Part shown: positions 51,366-60,089 of the stretch, piece by piece | Layout: every line of letters starts with the position of its first letter | How positions within the stretch are numbered: position 1 is the first letter of the stretch | NCBI RefSeq assembly: GCF_030151085.1 | Contig: NZ_JASLER010000014.1 | Location: 1 to 64,000, forward strand | Direction: 5' to 3' | Origin: Bacteroides sp. | GTDB lineage: Bacteria > Bacteroidota > Bacteroidia > Bacteroidales > Bacteroidaceae | DNA length: 64,000 nt | Translations under genes and position numbers: made by a program | Notes under the pieces: generated by a model | What the model was told of the DNA's origin: nothing | Databases searched by the model: none | The model's input: only the letters and a program-made list of their open reading frames with translations

Positions 51366-52514
51366 ATGAGCAACACCCTCTCTACAGACAACCGCATGGT
51401 GTGGCTGGATTTTATCCGCCTGGTAGCCATGGTCATGGTGATTGGAGTACATTGTATCGACCCCTTCTATATCTCTCCCACACTGGGAGTAATACCGGAA
51501 TACAAACATTGGGCGGCCATATACGGTTCGTTCCTTCGCCCGTCAGTCCCTCTATTTGTAATGATGACGGGATTACTGTTATTACCGGTTCGCCGGCAGC
51601 CTTTAGGGACATTCTATAAGAAACGCATTTACCGCGTACTGTTCCCGTTCCTATTTTGGTCTATACTCTACAATATGTTCCCGTGGTTTACGGGTGTCTT
51701 GGGGCTTCCTAAAGAGATTATCGGCGATTTCTTCTGTTATGTACAGGGCAATGAATCCCAAAGCCTCATCGACTCCCTGAAAGATGTAGCCATGATCCCT
51801 TTTAACTTCAGTTTCAAGGAGAATCACATGTGGTACATTTATCTGCTGATAGGTCTTTACTTGTACATGCCTTTCTTCTCGGGATGGGTGGAGCAAGCCG
51901 ATCGCAAGATGAAACGTACGTTTCTGATTATATGGTTCGTTTCATTGTTCTTACCTTATGCAAGCCAGTATATCAGTCACTATTTGTATGGTACCGCCAC
52001 TTGGAACCAGTTCGGTACATTCTATTACTTTGCCGGTTTCAACGGGTATCTGCTGTTAGGACATTATCTCAAAGAGGGTACTGGCTGGAGTTTGGGCAAA
52101 ACACTGGCTATATGTGGCATTCTCTTTGCAGTAGGCTATGCCATCACCTACCTGGGTTTTAGCGCCGCAGCAGCCAATCCTGGCGCCACAGAAGCCGACA
52201 TGGAGCTGTATTTCACCTTTTGCAGCCCCAACGTCGCCATTATGACAGCAGCCGTGTTCCTGCTTCTACAACGTGTACGGATAAACAACTCTTTAGCTGT
52301 ACGCTTCCTGGGCAATGTCACCAAGTACGGCTTCGGCATCTATATCGTCCATTACTTCATGGTAGGCCCTGTCTTCTTGCTGATTGAAAACTTCAACCTG
52401 CCTATACCCTTGCAAGTACCGGTAATGGCTATTCTTATTTTCATCCTCTCTTATCTATTTACATGGGGTATGTATAAGCTATTGGGCAAGTATGCTCATT
52501 GGATTATGGGATAA
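51366..52514 (+). CDS. Acyltransferase family 3 membrane protein
   Basis: 382 aa. About ten hydrophobic segments of an acyltransferase-3 protein: RMVWLDFIRLVAMVMVIGVHC with the conserved Arg and His, SFLRPSVPLFVMMTGLLLLP, HMWYIYLLIGLYLYMPFF, and a C-terminal GIYIVHYFMVGPV. These inner-membrane proteins move acetyl or succinyl groups to sugars of surface polysaccharides. It is last in the plus-strand series, 56 bp after the GH127-like gene, with a stem-loop behind it. Its link to degradation is unclear; it could modify the cell's own glycans. Confidence 0.85.
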   Translation: MSNTLSTDNRMVWLDFIRLVAMVMVIGVHCIDPFYISPTLGVIPEYKHWAAIYGSFLRPSVPLFVMMTGLLLLPVRRQPLGTFYKKRIYRVLFPFLFWSILYNMFPWFTGVLGLPKEIIGDFFCYVQGNESQSLIDSLKDVAMIPFNFSFKENHMWYIYLLIGLYLYMPFFSGWVEQADRKMKRTFLIIWFVSLFLPYASQYISHYLYGTATWNQFGTFYYFAGFNGYLLLGHYLKEGTGWSLGKTLAICGILFAVGYAITYLGFSAAAANPGATEADMELYFTFCSPNVAIMTAAVFLLLQRVRINNSLAVRFLGNVTKYGFGIYIVHYFMVGPVFLLIENFNLPIPLQVPVMAILIFILSYLFTWGMYKLLGKYAHWIMG

Positions 52515-52567
52515 GTTTGGATTCTTCGTTAAATGAAGTCCATTCATTTAACATTTTGACACTTTGA

Positions 52568-52596
52568 TTTTCCAATCGCCTCAGATTGGAAAATTT
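52568..52596 (+). terminator. Stem-loop after the PUL operon
   Basis: TTTTCCAATC (52568-52577) pairs with GATTGGAAAA (52584-52593) around a six-base loop and is followed by TTT. Located 54 bp after the acyltransferase stop. Confidence 0.75.
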
Positions 52597-52778
52597 AAGT
52601 GCCAAGTATTGTGTCTATAGATTTATGCGACCCAAATATCGTAATATCCAATCATACTGAAAGATACACAAAACTATATCTCCCTAATAATTTCAAACAC
52701 TCTACTTTTCCCTCCCTATGTACCTTTCTCACCGGGGAAATTCATATTCATCTACGAGAAACTATATGTTCCTCTACG

Positions 52779-52862
52779 AGGAAGTTAACTTCCTGTTTAC
52801 TGGATATTAACTTTCCTCGTACTACAAGTTAACTTCCAGCAGACCGGACATTAACTTCCAAC
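52779..52862. repeat. GTTAACTTCC palindrome cluster, right edge of PUL block
   Basis: The perfect 16-bp palindrome AGGAAGTTAACTTCCT (52779-52794), then ATTAACTTTCC, then AAGTTAACTTCCAGCAGACC (from 52826), then ATTAACTTCCA. GTTAACTTCCAGCA-ACC is shared with the element at 32081-32098. It lies in the 696-bp gap 52515-53210, which otherwise shows AT-rich sequence, the terminator and the mraZ promoter and no gene. Confidence 0.75.
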
Positions 52863-53137
52863 AACCGATTAGCGTATAAAACATGAATATTATGCAGAAT
52901 AAACAAATATTCATGCTATATTCATGCGAAGAAATTTCTATTTTACCAACTTCTCTGAAACTGTGAAGATAGCATATTTCAAATTAGCATGTCGTTTTGC
53001 TCATCTATATCTATTAACCGAGAGCAATCTGTAAAATGGCACAAAGCTTCACAATCCCCCACCAGTAAAGCCTTTCAGAACATCGTTCATTATCAAACAA
53101 ATAAGTAATCAACAGAGTGTTGAAAACTTCTCAGAAA

Positions 53138-53145
53138 TATTTTTG
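53138..53145 (+). promoter_or_regulatory. Putative -7 box of the dcw operon
   Basis: TATTTTTG fits TAnnTTTG. Transcription would begin at about 53152, directly in front of the MraZ operator repeats. Confidence 0.45.
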
Positions 53146-53154
53146 TTAAACTTG

Positions 53155-53179
53155 TGGGGAATTGTGGGGAATTGTGTAT
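53155..53179 (+). promoter_or_regulatory. MraZ autoregulatory operator
   Basis: TGGGG-AATTG-TGGGG-AATTG-TGTAT: direct repeats with a 10-bp period, matching the TGGGN repeats with 5-nt spacers bound by MraZ in proteobacteria. The repeats overlap the expected transcription start, so MraZ would repress its own operon. Confidence 0.7.
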
Positions 53180-53210
53180 TTTTACGGTCTCTTATTATAA
53201 TAAGGTGATA

Positions 53211-53678
53211 ATGATACAATTTTTGGGTAATATCGAAGCCAAGACGGACGCTAAGGGAAGAGTCTTCATCCCTGCCAGTTTCCGGAAGCAGCTACAGGCA
53301 GCTTCCGAGGAAAGGCTCGTGTTACGCAAGGATGTATTCCAGGACTGCCTGGTACTTTATCCCGAAAGTATATGGTTCAAAACACAAAACCAACTACGGC
53401 AGCGGCTGAGTAAGTGGAGTGCAAAGCAACAATCTGTTTTCCGCCAATTTGTAAGTGACGCAGAAATCATGATTCCCGACGGGAACGGACGTATTCTGTT
53501 ACCCAAACGTTACCTGCAAATGGCCGGCATACAAAGCGATGTGCGATTTATCGGCATGGATAATACCATCGAGATTTGGGCTAAAGAACGTGCCGAACAA
53601 CCTTTTATGAGTTCCGAAGAGTTCAGCGACGCCTTGCAGGACATACTGGGAGACGAACTTGAAGAGGTAGAAGAGTGA
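53211..53678 (+). CDS. mraZ: Transcriptional regulator MraZ
   Basis: 155 aa from ATG 53211 (MIQFLGNIEAK), preceded by AAGGTGATA. The frame is open upstream through the operator but that part is not family sequence. Two AbrB-like MraZ halves are visible, DAKGRVFIPASFRKQL (about 13-28) and PDGNGRILLPKRY (about 90-102). It is a ring-forming DNA-binding protein that regulates the division/cell-wall operon. First gene of the dcw cluster. Confidence 0.95.
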   Translation: MIQFLGNIEAKTDAKGRVFIPASFRKQLQAASEERLVLRKDVFQDCLVLYPESIWFKTQNQLRQRLSKWSAKQQSVFRQFVSDAEIMIPDGNGRILLPKRYLQMAGIQSDVRFIGMDNTIEIWAKERAEQPFMSSEEFSDALQDILGDELEEVEE

Positions 53679-53702
53679 TTAGTGATAAACGATTAGTGAT
53701 GA

Positions 53703-54626
53703 ATGATGAAAGAAGAACAGACATATCATATTCCGGTATTGTTGATGCCAAGCGTTGACGCAATGAATATCCGCCCGGATGGGACATACGTAGACGTGAC
53801 GTTTGGCGGCGGCGGACATTCACGCGAGATACTCTCACGATTGGGAGACGGCGGACGCTTGCTGGGATTCGACCAGGACGAGGATGCAGAACGCAACATA
53901 GTCAACGACCCGCATTTTATATTCGTACGCAGCAACTTCCGCTATCTGCATAATTTCCTGCGTTACCACGACATCGATCAAGTGGATGCCATACTTGCCG
54001 ACCTCGGTGTATCGTCCCACCACTTTGATGATAGCGAGCGTGGGTTCTCCTTCCGCTTTGACGGAGCGCTGGACATGCGCATGAACAAGCGTGCCGGTGA
54101 CACCGCCGCCGATGTGGTGAATAACTATGATGAAGAACGTCTGGCAGATATCTTCTACCTGTACGGCGAACTGAAGAACAGCCGCAAGCTGGCATCTGTC
54201 ATCGTAAAAGCTCGTGCAACGCAGAAGATCAGCACTATCAATGAGTTCTTGGAAATTATCAAGCCACTCTTCGGCCGCGAACGCGAAAAGAAAGAGTTGG
54301 CAAAAGTCTTCCAGGCACTGCGCATCGAAGTAAACCAAGAGATGGAAGCACTGAAAGAGATGCTATACGCAGCAACTGAAGCATTGAAACCGGATGGCCG
54401 ACTGGTAGTGATAACCTATCACTCCTTGGAAGACCGTATGGTGAAGAACATGATGAAGACGGGCAACATAGAAGGTAAAGCCGAAAAAGATTTCTTCGGC
54501 AATGTACTGACGCCTTTCAGGTTGGTGAACAACAAAGTAATCATACCGGACGAAGCAGAAATAGAACGGAATCCGCGCTCGCGCAGCGCCAAGCTGAGAA
54601 TTGCGGAGAAAGTGGTGAGAGAGTGA
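53703..54626 (+). CDS. rsmH: 16S rRNA (cytosine-1402-N4) methyltransferase
   Basis: 307 aa (306 from the second ATG). The AdoMet site is DVTFGGGGHSREIL, with further MraW signatures ILADLGVSSHHFDDSERGFSFRFDGALDMRM and VITYHSLEDRMVK. It methylates C1402 of 16S rRNA in the decoding centre. Conserved second gene of the dcw cluster, 24 bp after mraZ. Confidence 0.96.
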   Translation: MMKEEQTYHIPVLLMPSVDAMNIRPDGTYVDVTFGGGGHSREILSRLGDGGRLLGFDQDEDAERNIVNDPHFIFVRSNFRYLHNFLRYHDIDQVDAILADLGVSSHHFDDSERGFSFRFDGALDMRMNKRAGDTAADVVNNYDEERLADIFYLYGELKNSRKLASVIVKARATQKISTINEFLEIIKPLFGREREKKELAKVFQALRIEVNQEMEALKEMLYAATEALKPDGRLVVITYHSLEDRMVKNMMKTGNIEGKAEKDFFGNVLTPFRLVNNKVIIPDEAEIERNPRSRSAKLRIAEKVVRE

Positions 54627-54659
54627 AAAGGTGATAAAGTGATAGGGTGATTAAGAGTT

Positions 54660-55040
54660 ATGAGTGATATGGAAACTGAAAAGAAACAGGAAGAAAAGAA
54701 AACCGAAAAGATAAAGAAGCGCACCGCATGGAAGAACATCATCGGTGGCGATATACTGGCTACGGACTTCTTCCGCCGTCAGACGAAACTGATCGTTCTT
54801 ATTATGGTGCTGGTTCTGTTCTACGTCCATAACCGGTACGCTTGCCAGCAGCAGATGATCGATATCGACAAACTCAAAAAAGACCTGATAGACATCAAAT
54901 ATGATGCTCTGACCCGAAGTTCGGAGTTAATGGAACGAAGCCGCCAATCGCGTATTGAGGAATATATTGCCACAAAAGAAAGCGATTTGCAGACCTCAAC
55001 CAATCCGCCGTATCTGATTAAAGATAAAGAAGAAAAATAA
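54660..55040 (+). CDS. FtsL-like cell-division membrane protein
   Basis: 126 aa. Charged N-terminal cytoplasmic tail (about 1-42, Lys/Glu-rich), one transmembrane segment (about 43-60, KLIVLIMVLVLFYVHNRY) and a periplasmic coiled coil (IDIDKLKKDLIDIKYDALTRSSELME). Topology, size and position between rsmH and ftsI match FtsL, which recruits FtsW/FtsI with FtsB to the septum. Primary sequence is poorly conserved in this family, so the call rests mainly on context. Confidence 0.8.
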   Translation: MSDMETEKKQEEKKTEKIKKRTAWKNIIGGDILATDFFRRQTKLIVLIMVLVLFYVHNRYACQQQMIDIDKLKKDLIDIKYDALTRSSELMERSRQSRIEEYIATKESDLQTSTNPPYLIKDKEEK

Positions 55041-55068
55041 TTGTTGAATCGTTAATTGTTAGATAACT

Positions 55069-57231
55069 TTGGCTGTAAATAAGAAAAACATAATGACCCG
55101 TTACTTCTTCGTCGTCCTACTCATGGGACTGGCGGGAATAGCTGTTGTCATAAAAGGCGCTGTAATTATGTTTGCCGAACGACAATACTGGCATGAAGTA
55201 GCCGATCGATTCGTTAAAGAGAATGTAACGGTAAAACCAAACCGTGGTAACATTCTTTCATCAGACGGTAAACTGATGGCAAGTTCACTACCCGAATATA
55301 AAATATTCATGGACTTTATGTCCGGCGAGAGAGATGAAGAACGCCGCCTGAAAGACCAGCATCGCAAAGATTCTATCTGGAAAGCCAATATAGATTCTAT
55401 CTGCATCGGGTTGCATCAGATTTTCCCTGACATCAGTGAAAGAACTTTCAAAGACCACTTGAAGAAGGGGCGTAGTATGCAGAGCCGCAACTACAACATT
55501 CTGCCCAACCGCAACAGACGCATCTCATACATTCAGTATAAAGAAGCGAGACGGTTACCCGTATTTAAGATGAATAAATACAAAGGCGGTTTCCACGAAC
55601 AGATATATAATCAACGCAAGAAGCCATTCGGTTCATTAGCCGCCCAGACCTTAGGCAGACTTTATGCCGATACAGCCATGGGAGCCCGTAACGGTATTGA
55701 ACTGGCTTTCGACACCTTATTGAAAGGGCGTGACGGTATCACCCATCGCCAAAAGGTGATGAATAAGTACCTGAACATCGTAGACCTTCCCCCTGTAGAC
55801 GGATGCGATATTATCTCCACAATAGATGTCGGCATGCAGGATATCTGCGAAAAAGCATTGGTAGACCAGCTTAAAGAGCTTAATGCGACCGTAGGCGTAG
55901 CCATTTTGATGGAAGTTGCCAGCGGAGAAGTGAAAGCGATTGTCAACATGTCCAAAGCCAATGATGGAAATTACTATGAAATGAATAGTAATGGAATCAG
56001 TGACATGATGGAACCGGGATCGACTTTCAAAACCGCCTCTATCATGGTAGCTCTTGAAGATGGGAAAATAACTCCGGACACCGAAGTAGATACCGGCAAT
56101 GGTATCATGAACATGTACGGTAGCAAGATGAAAGATCACAACTGGCACCGGGGTGGTTACGGCAGAATCAACGTTACCCGTATTCTGGAAGTCTCTTCCA
56201 ATGTAGGCGTCTCTTCGCTCATCGACAAGCATTACAAAGACAATCCGCAGAAGTTTGTAGATGGATTAAGACGCATGAGCATCGACCAACCACTCCATTT
56301 GCAAATACCCGGAGAAGGAAAGCCCAACATCAAGGGTCCCAAAGAACGTTATTTTGCCAAAACGACTTTACCTTGGATGAGTATCGGCTATGAGACTCAG
56401 GTACCTCCGATGAATATCCTGACCTTCTATAACGCAATTGCCAATAACGGAACGATGGTTCGCCCGAAGTTCGTAAGATCTGCGGTAAAAGACGGTGAAG
56501 TAGTCAGAGAATATCCGACGGAAGTTATCAACCCAAAGATATGCTCCGACCGCACACTGACTCAAATCCGTGAGATTCTGCACAAAGTCGTATCAGAAGG
56601 ATTAGCCAAACCTGCCGGAAGCAAACAATTCTCCGTATCGGGAAAAACGGGTACGGCACAAGTTTCGCAAGGAGCAGCCGGTTACAAATCGGGACGCGTA
56701 AATTACCTTGTAAGTTTTTGCGGTTACTTCCCATCCGAAGCGCCGAAATATAGTTGCATCGTCTCTATACAAAAGCCCGGTCTTCCGGCTTCAGGTGGTT
56801 TGATGGCAGGTAGCGTATTCGGTAAGATTGCCGAAAGAGTTTATGCAAAGAACCTGAGTTTCGATATGCGTAATGCCATAGACAGCACTACCAACGTAAT
56901 TCCTGTGGTAAAAACAGGAGAAATGAACGAAGTGCTTTGTGTACTGAATGGTTTGAACGTTCCCGTACAGAAGCAATTCACCGAGCAAAAGCGGAAAATG
57001 TTATGGGGACATCCCCAAGCTGCACCCGCCGCTGTGATACTACAAGGACAAGAATCGACATCAAGCAGCGTGCCCAATGTGATTGGCATGGGAGCGAAAG
57101 ATGCTGTTTACTTGCTTGAGAGCAAAGGGTTACGGGTAAGACTTAGTGGTGTAGGACAAGTTAAAAGCCAATCTATACCAAGTGGCAACCGGATCGTAAA
57201 AGGTCAGACCGTTGCTTTGACACTTAAATAA
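55069..57231 (+). CDS. ftsI: Penicillin-binding protein 3 / FtsI transpeptidase with PASTA domain
   Basis: 720 aa if read from TTG at 55069. The first ATG is at 55093 (MTRYFFVVLL), 24 bp later, and is an equally possible start. One membrane anchor (about 10-32), a dimerisation domain, then the transpeptidase domain with MEPGSTFKTAS (SxxK serine, about residue 316), VSSNVGVS (SxN) and SGKTGTAQV (KTG). A PASTA domain closes the protein (about 660-720, VPNVIGMGAKDAVYLLESKGL). It cross-links septal peptidoglycan and works with FtsW downstream. Confidence 0.95.
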   Translation: MAVNKKNIMTRYFFVVLLMGLAGIAVVIKGAVIMFAERQYWHEVADRFVKENVTVKPNRGNILSSDGKLMASSLPEYKIFMDFMSGERDEERRLKDQHRKDSIWKANIDSICIGLHQIFPDISERTFKDHLKKGRSMQSRNYNILPNRNRRISYIQYKEARRLPVFKMNKYKGGFHEQIYNQRKKPFGSLAAQTLGRLYADTAMGARNGIELAFDTLLKGRDGITHRQKVMNKYLNIVDLPPVDGCDIISTIDVGMQDICEKALVDQLKELNATVGVAILMEVASGEVKAIVNMSKANDGNYYEMNSNGISDMMEPGSTFKTASIMVALEDGKITPDTEVDTGNGIMNMYGSKMKDHNWHRGGYGRINVTRILEVSSNVGVSSLIDKHYKDNPQKFVDGLRRMSIDQPLHLQIPGEGKPNIKGPKERYFAKTTLPWMSIGYETQVPPMNILTFYNAIANNGTMVRPKFVRSAVKDGEVVREYPTEVINPKICSDRTLTQIREILHKVVSEGLAKPAGSKQFSVSGKTGTAQVSQGAAGYKSGRVNYLVSFCGYFPSEAPKYSCIVSIQKPGLPASGGLMAGSVFGKIAERVYAKNLSFDMRNAIDSTTNVIPVVKTGEMNEVLCVLNGLNVPVQKQFTEQKRKMLWGHPQAAPAAVILQGQESTSSSVPNVIGMGAKDAVYLLESKGLRVRLSGVGQVKSQSIPSGNRIVKGQTVALTLK

Positions 57232-57284
57232 AAGGAGTTGAACCTTTACTAAAGAAAAAGTATACATTATATATATAATAAGGT

Positions 57285-58736
57285 ATGAAGTTAAGTGAAT
57301 TATTGAAAGAGATACAGCCGGCACAGATCACCGGAAGTACAGATATAGAGATCACCGGAGTTAATATTGACTCCCGTTTGATAGCGCCGGGACATTTGTT
57401 CATGGCCATGCGCGGTACGCAGACCGATGGGCATGCCTATATTTCTGCTGCCATTGAAAAAGGCGCCGTTGCCGTGCTATGCGAAGATATGCCTGAAGAG
57501 CCCAAAGCCGGGGTTACTTACATCCTGGTGAATGATAGTGAAGATGCTGTGGGCAAAGTCGCTACCATCTTTTATGGCGATCCCACTTCTAAAATGGAAC
57601 TTGTAGGCGTTACCGGAACCAACGGAAAAACAACTATCGCCACCTTATTATATGATACATTCCGTTATTTCGGTTATAAAGTAGGTTTGATCTCTACTGT
57701 ATGCAACTACATCGACGACCAACCCGTACCAACCGAACATACGACTCCCGACCCGATCACCCTGAACCGTTTACTGGGAGAGATGGCCGATTCGGGTTGC
57801 AAATACGCTTTTATGGAAGTCAGTTCGCACTCCATCGCCCAAAAGCGTATCAGCGGATTGAAGTTTGCAGGGGGTATCTTCACCAACCTGACACGCGACC
57901 ATCTGGACTATCATAAGACCGTTGAGAACTATCTCAAAGCCAAGAAGAAATTCTTCGATGATATGCCCAAGAGTGCATTCAGCCTTACCAACCTCGACGA
58001 CAAGAACGGATTGGTAATGACGCAAAACACACGGTCAAAGGTTTATACCTACTCTTTACGTAGTCTCTGCGATTTCAAAGGGAAAGTATTGGAATCTCAT
58101 TTCGAAGGCATGTTGCTTGATTTCAACAATCACGAACTGGCAGTCTCATTTATCGGTCGTTTTAATGCTTCCAACCTGCTGGCAGTATTTGGTGCAGCCG
58201 TATTATTAAGTAAGAAAGAAGAAGATGTACTCGTTGCTCTCAGCACGCTTCATCCGGTAGCCGGGCGTTTTGATGCTATTCGTTCGCCCAAAGGTTTCAC
58301 CGCCATAGTGGATTATGCCCATACTCCGGATGCATTGGTCAATGTACTGAATGCCATTCACGGAGTGCTTGAAGGTAAAGGCAAAGTCATCACTGTAGTC
58401 GGTGCCGGTGGTAATCGTGACAAAGGTAAGCGTCCCATCATGGCAAAAGAAGCTGCCAAAGCCAGCGACCGTGTTATCATCACCTCCGACAATCCCCGCT
58501 TTGAAGAGCCGCAAGACATCATCAACGATATGCTTGCCGGACTCGATAAGGACGATATGCAAAAGACCATCAGCATCATCGACCGTAGAGAAGCCATCAA
58601 AACAGCCTGCATGTTTGCACAGCCGGGTGATGTCATTCTCGTTGCCGGTAAGGGACATGAAAATTATCAAGAGATCAAAGGAGTGAAACATCACTTCGAC
58701 GATAAAGAAGAGATAAAGAAAGTGATTAGTGATTAA
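57285..58736 (+). CDS. murE: UDP-MurNAc-L-Ala-D-Glu:meso-diaminopimelate ligase
   Basis: 483 aa. Mur ligase with ATP loop GVTGTNGKTTIATLLY (about 106-121), EHTTPDPITLNRLL, the carbamoyl-lysine region MEVSSHSIAQKR and the C-terminal TSDNPRFEEP. The DNPR motif marks specificity for meso-diaminopimelate, in line with Bacteroides peptidoglycan. Cytosolic; adds the third residue of the stem peptide. 53 bp after ftsI. Confidence 0.96.
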   Translation: MKLSELLKEIQPAQITGSTDIEITGVNIDSRLIAPGHLFMAMRGTQTDGHAYISAAIEKGAVAVLCEDMPEEPKAGVTYILVNDSEDAVGKVATIFYGDPTSKMELVGVTGTNGKTTIATLLYDTFRYFGYKVGLISTVCNYIDDQPVPTEHTTPDPITLNRLLGEMADSGCKYAFMEVSSHSIAQKRISGLKFAGGIFTNLTRDHLDYHKTVENYLKAKKKFFDDMPKSAFSLTNLDDKNGLVMTQNTRSKVYTYSLRSLCDFKGKVLESHFEGMLLDFNNHELAVSFIGRFNASNLLAVFGAAVLLSKKEEDVLVALSTLHPVAGRFDAIRSPKGFTAIVDYAHTPDALVNVLNAIHGVLEGKGKVITVVGAGGNRDKGKRPIMAKEAAKASDRVIITSDNPRFEEPQDIINDMLAGLDKDDMQKTISIIDRREAIKTACMFAQPGDVILVAGKGHENYQEIKGVKHHFDDKEEIKKVISD

Positions 58737-58810
58737 TGATTTGCTTGTTCCTAGGCATCAACAAATCACCAAAGCTAATAACAAATAACTAATAACTAAT
58801 CACTATAAAG
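58737..58810. repeat. Self-complementary AT-rich spacer between murE and mraY
   Basis: GTGATTAGTGATTAATGATT at the murE end is opposed by AACTAATAACTAATCACT at the mraY end, with CAAATCACC/GATTTG pairing inside. Similar ATTAGTGAT or GTGATAAAG tracts occupy the gaps 53679-53702, 54627-54659 and 61425-61513 in this cluster. Confidence 0.6.
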
Positions 58811-60079
58811 ATGTTATATTACTTATTCCAATGGTTGCAGAAGTTCGACATTCCCGGTGCGGGTATGTTTAGCTATACATCATTCCGGGCATTGATCGCT
58901 ATCATTCTGTCGTTATTGATTTCCAGTATATGGGGTGATAAATTTATCAATCTACTGAAACGGAAACAGATCACCGAGACACAACGTGATGCCAGTATTG
59001 ACCCGTTTGGAGTGAACAAGGTGGGCGTACCGAGCATGGGTGGTGTTATTATTATAGTTGCAATTCTCATTCCTTGCCTGCTGCTGGGCAAGTTGGGCAA
59101 CATTTATATGATATTGATGTTGATTACCACTGTTTGGCTGGGCTCATTAGGGTTTGCCGATGACTACATCAAGATATTCAAGAAAGATAAAGAAGGCTTG
59201 CACGGAAAGTTCAAGGTGATTGGACAAGTAGGTCTGGGACTTATCGTAGGTCTCACACTGTACCTCAGTCCTCAAGTTGTGATTCGGGAGAACTTCGAAG
59301 TACAGAAACCCGGTCAGGGAATAGAAGTTGTACATGCTGCGAAAGAAATCAAAGCCACCCAAACCACTATTCCTTTCTTTAAGAGTAATAACTTAGACTA
59401 CTCCGACTTGGTTTCTTTCATGGGAGAGCATTCACAAGCTGCGGGTTGGATATTGTTTGTCATTGTAACCATCTTCGTTGTAACTGCCGTATCTAACGGT
59501 GCCAATCTGAACGACGGTATGGATGGTATGGCGGCGGGAAACTCTGCCATCATAGGGTTAACGTTAGGAATACTGGCCTACGTATCGAGTCACATTGAGT
59601 ATGCCGGTTATCTGAACATTATGTATATTCCGGGATCGGAAGAATTAGTAATCTTTATCTGCGCCTTCATTGGTGCTCTTATCGGTTTCTTATGGTATAA
59701 CGCCTACCCTGCCCAAGTATTCATGGGTGACACGGGTAGTTTGACCATCGGTGGTATTATCGCAGTATTTGCCATCATCATCCATAAAGAGTTATTGATA
59801 CCCATTTTATGCGGTATATTCCTCGTGGAGAATCTGTCCGTCATTTTGCAACGATTCTATTATAAGATAGGAAAGCGGAAAGGTGTGAAACAGCGTCTTT
59901 TTAAACGTACACCGATACACGACCACTTCCGTACTTCAATGAATTTGATTGAACCGGGTTGTAATGTTGTGTTTACCAAACCTACACAGCTGTTCCACGA
60001 ATCAAAGATTACCGTCCGTTTCTGGATTGTAACTATTGTACTGGCAGCGATAACGATTATAACATTGAAGATTAGATAA
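58811..60079 (+). CDS. mraY: Phospho-MurNAc-pentapeptide transferase
   Basis: 422 aa, longer than the typical 360 because of an insertion at about 160-205 (YLSPQVVIRENFEVQ to NNLDYSDL) seen in Bacteroidota. About ten membrane segments. Active-site blocks are GFADDYIKIFKKD (Asp pair), SNGANLNDGMDGMAAG, AYPAQVFMGDTGS and KRTPIHDHFRTSM. It transfers phospho-MurNAc-pentapeptide to undecaprenyl phosphate, making lipid I at the inner membrane. Confidence 0.96.
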   Translation: MLYYLFQWLQKFDIPGAGMFSYTSFRALIAIILSLLISSIWGDKFINLLKRKQITETQRDASIDPFGVNKVGVPSMGGVIIIVAILIPCLLLGKLGNIYMILMLITTVWLGSLGFADDYIKIFKKDKEGLHGKFKVIGQVGLGLIVGLTLYLSPQVVIRENFEVQKPGQGIEVVHAAKEIKATQTTIPFFKSNNLDYSDLVSFMGEHSQAAGWILFVIVTIFVVTAVSNGANLNDGMDGMAAGNSAIIGLTLGILAYVSSHIEYAGYLNIMYIPGSEELVIFICAFIGALIGFLWYNAYPAQVFMGDTGSLTIGGIIAVFAIIIHKELLIPILCGIFLVENLSVILQRFYYKIGKRKGVKQRLFKRTPIHDHFRTSMNLIEPGCNVVFTKPTQLFHESKITVRFWIVTIVLAAITIITLKIR

Positions 60080-60089
60080 GATTAGATAT

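Noticed and set aside
52599..52832. 77-codon + strand frame after the PUL
   Set aside because: AT-rich, and runs into the palindrome cluster; no similarity or start signal seen.
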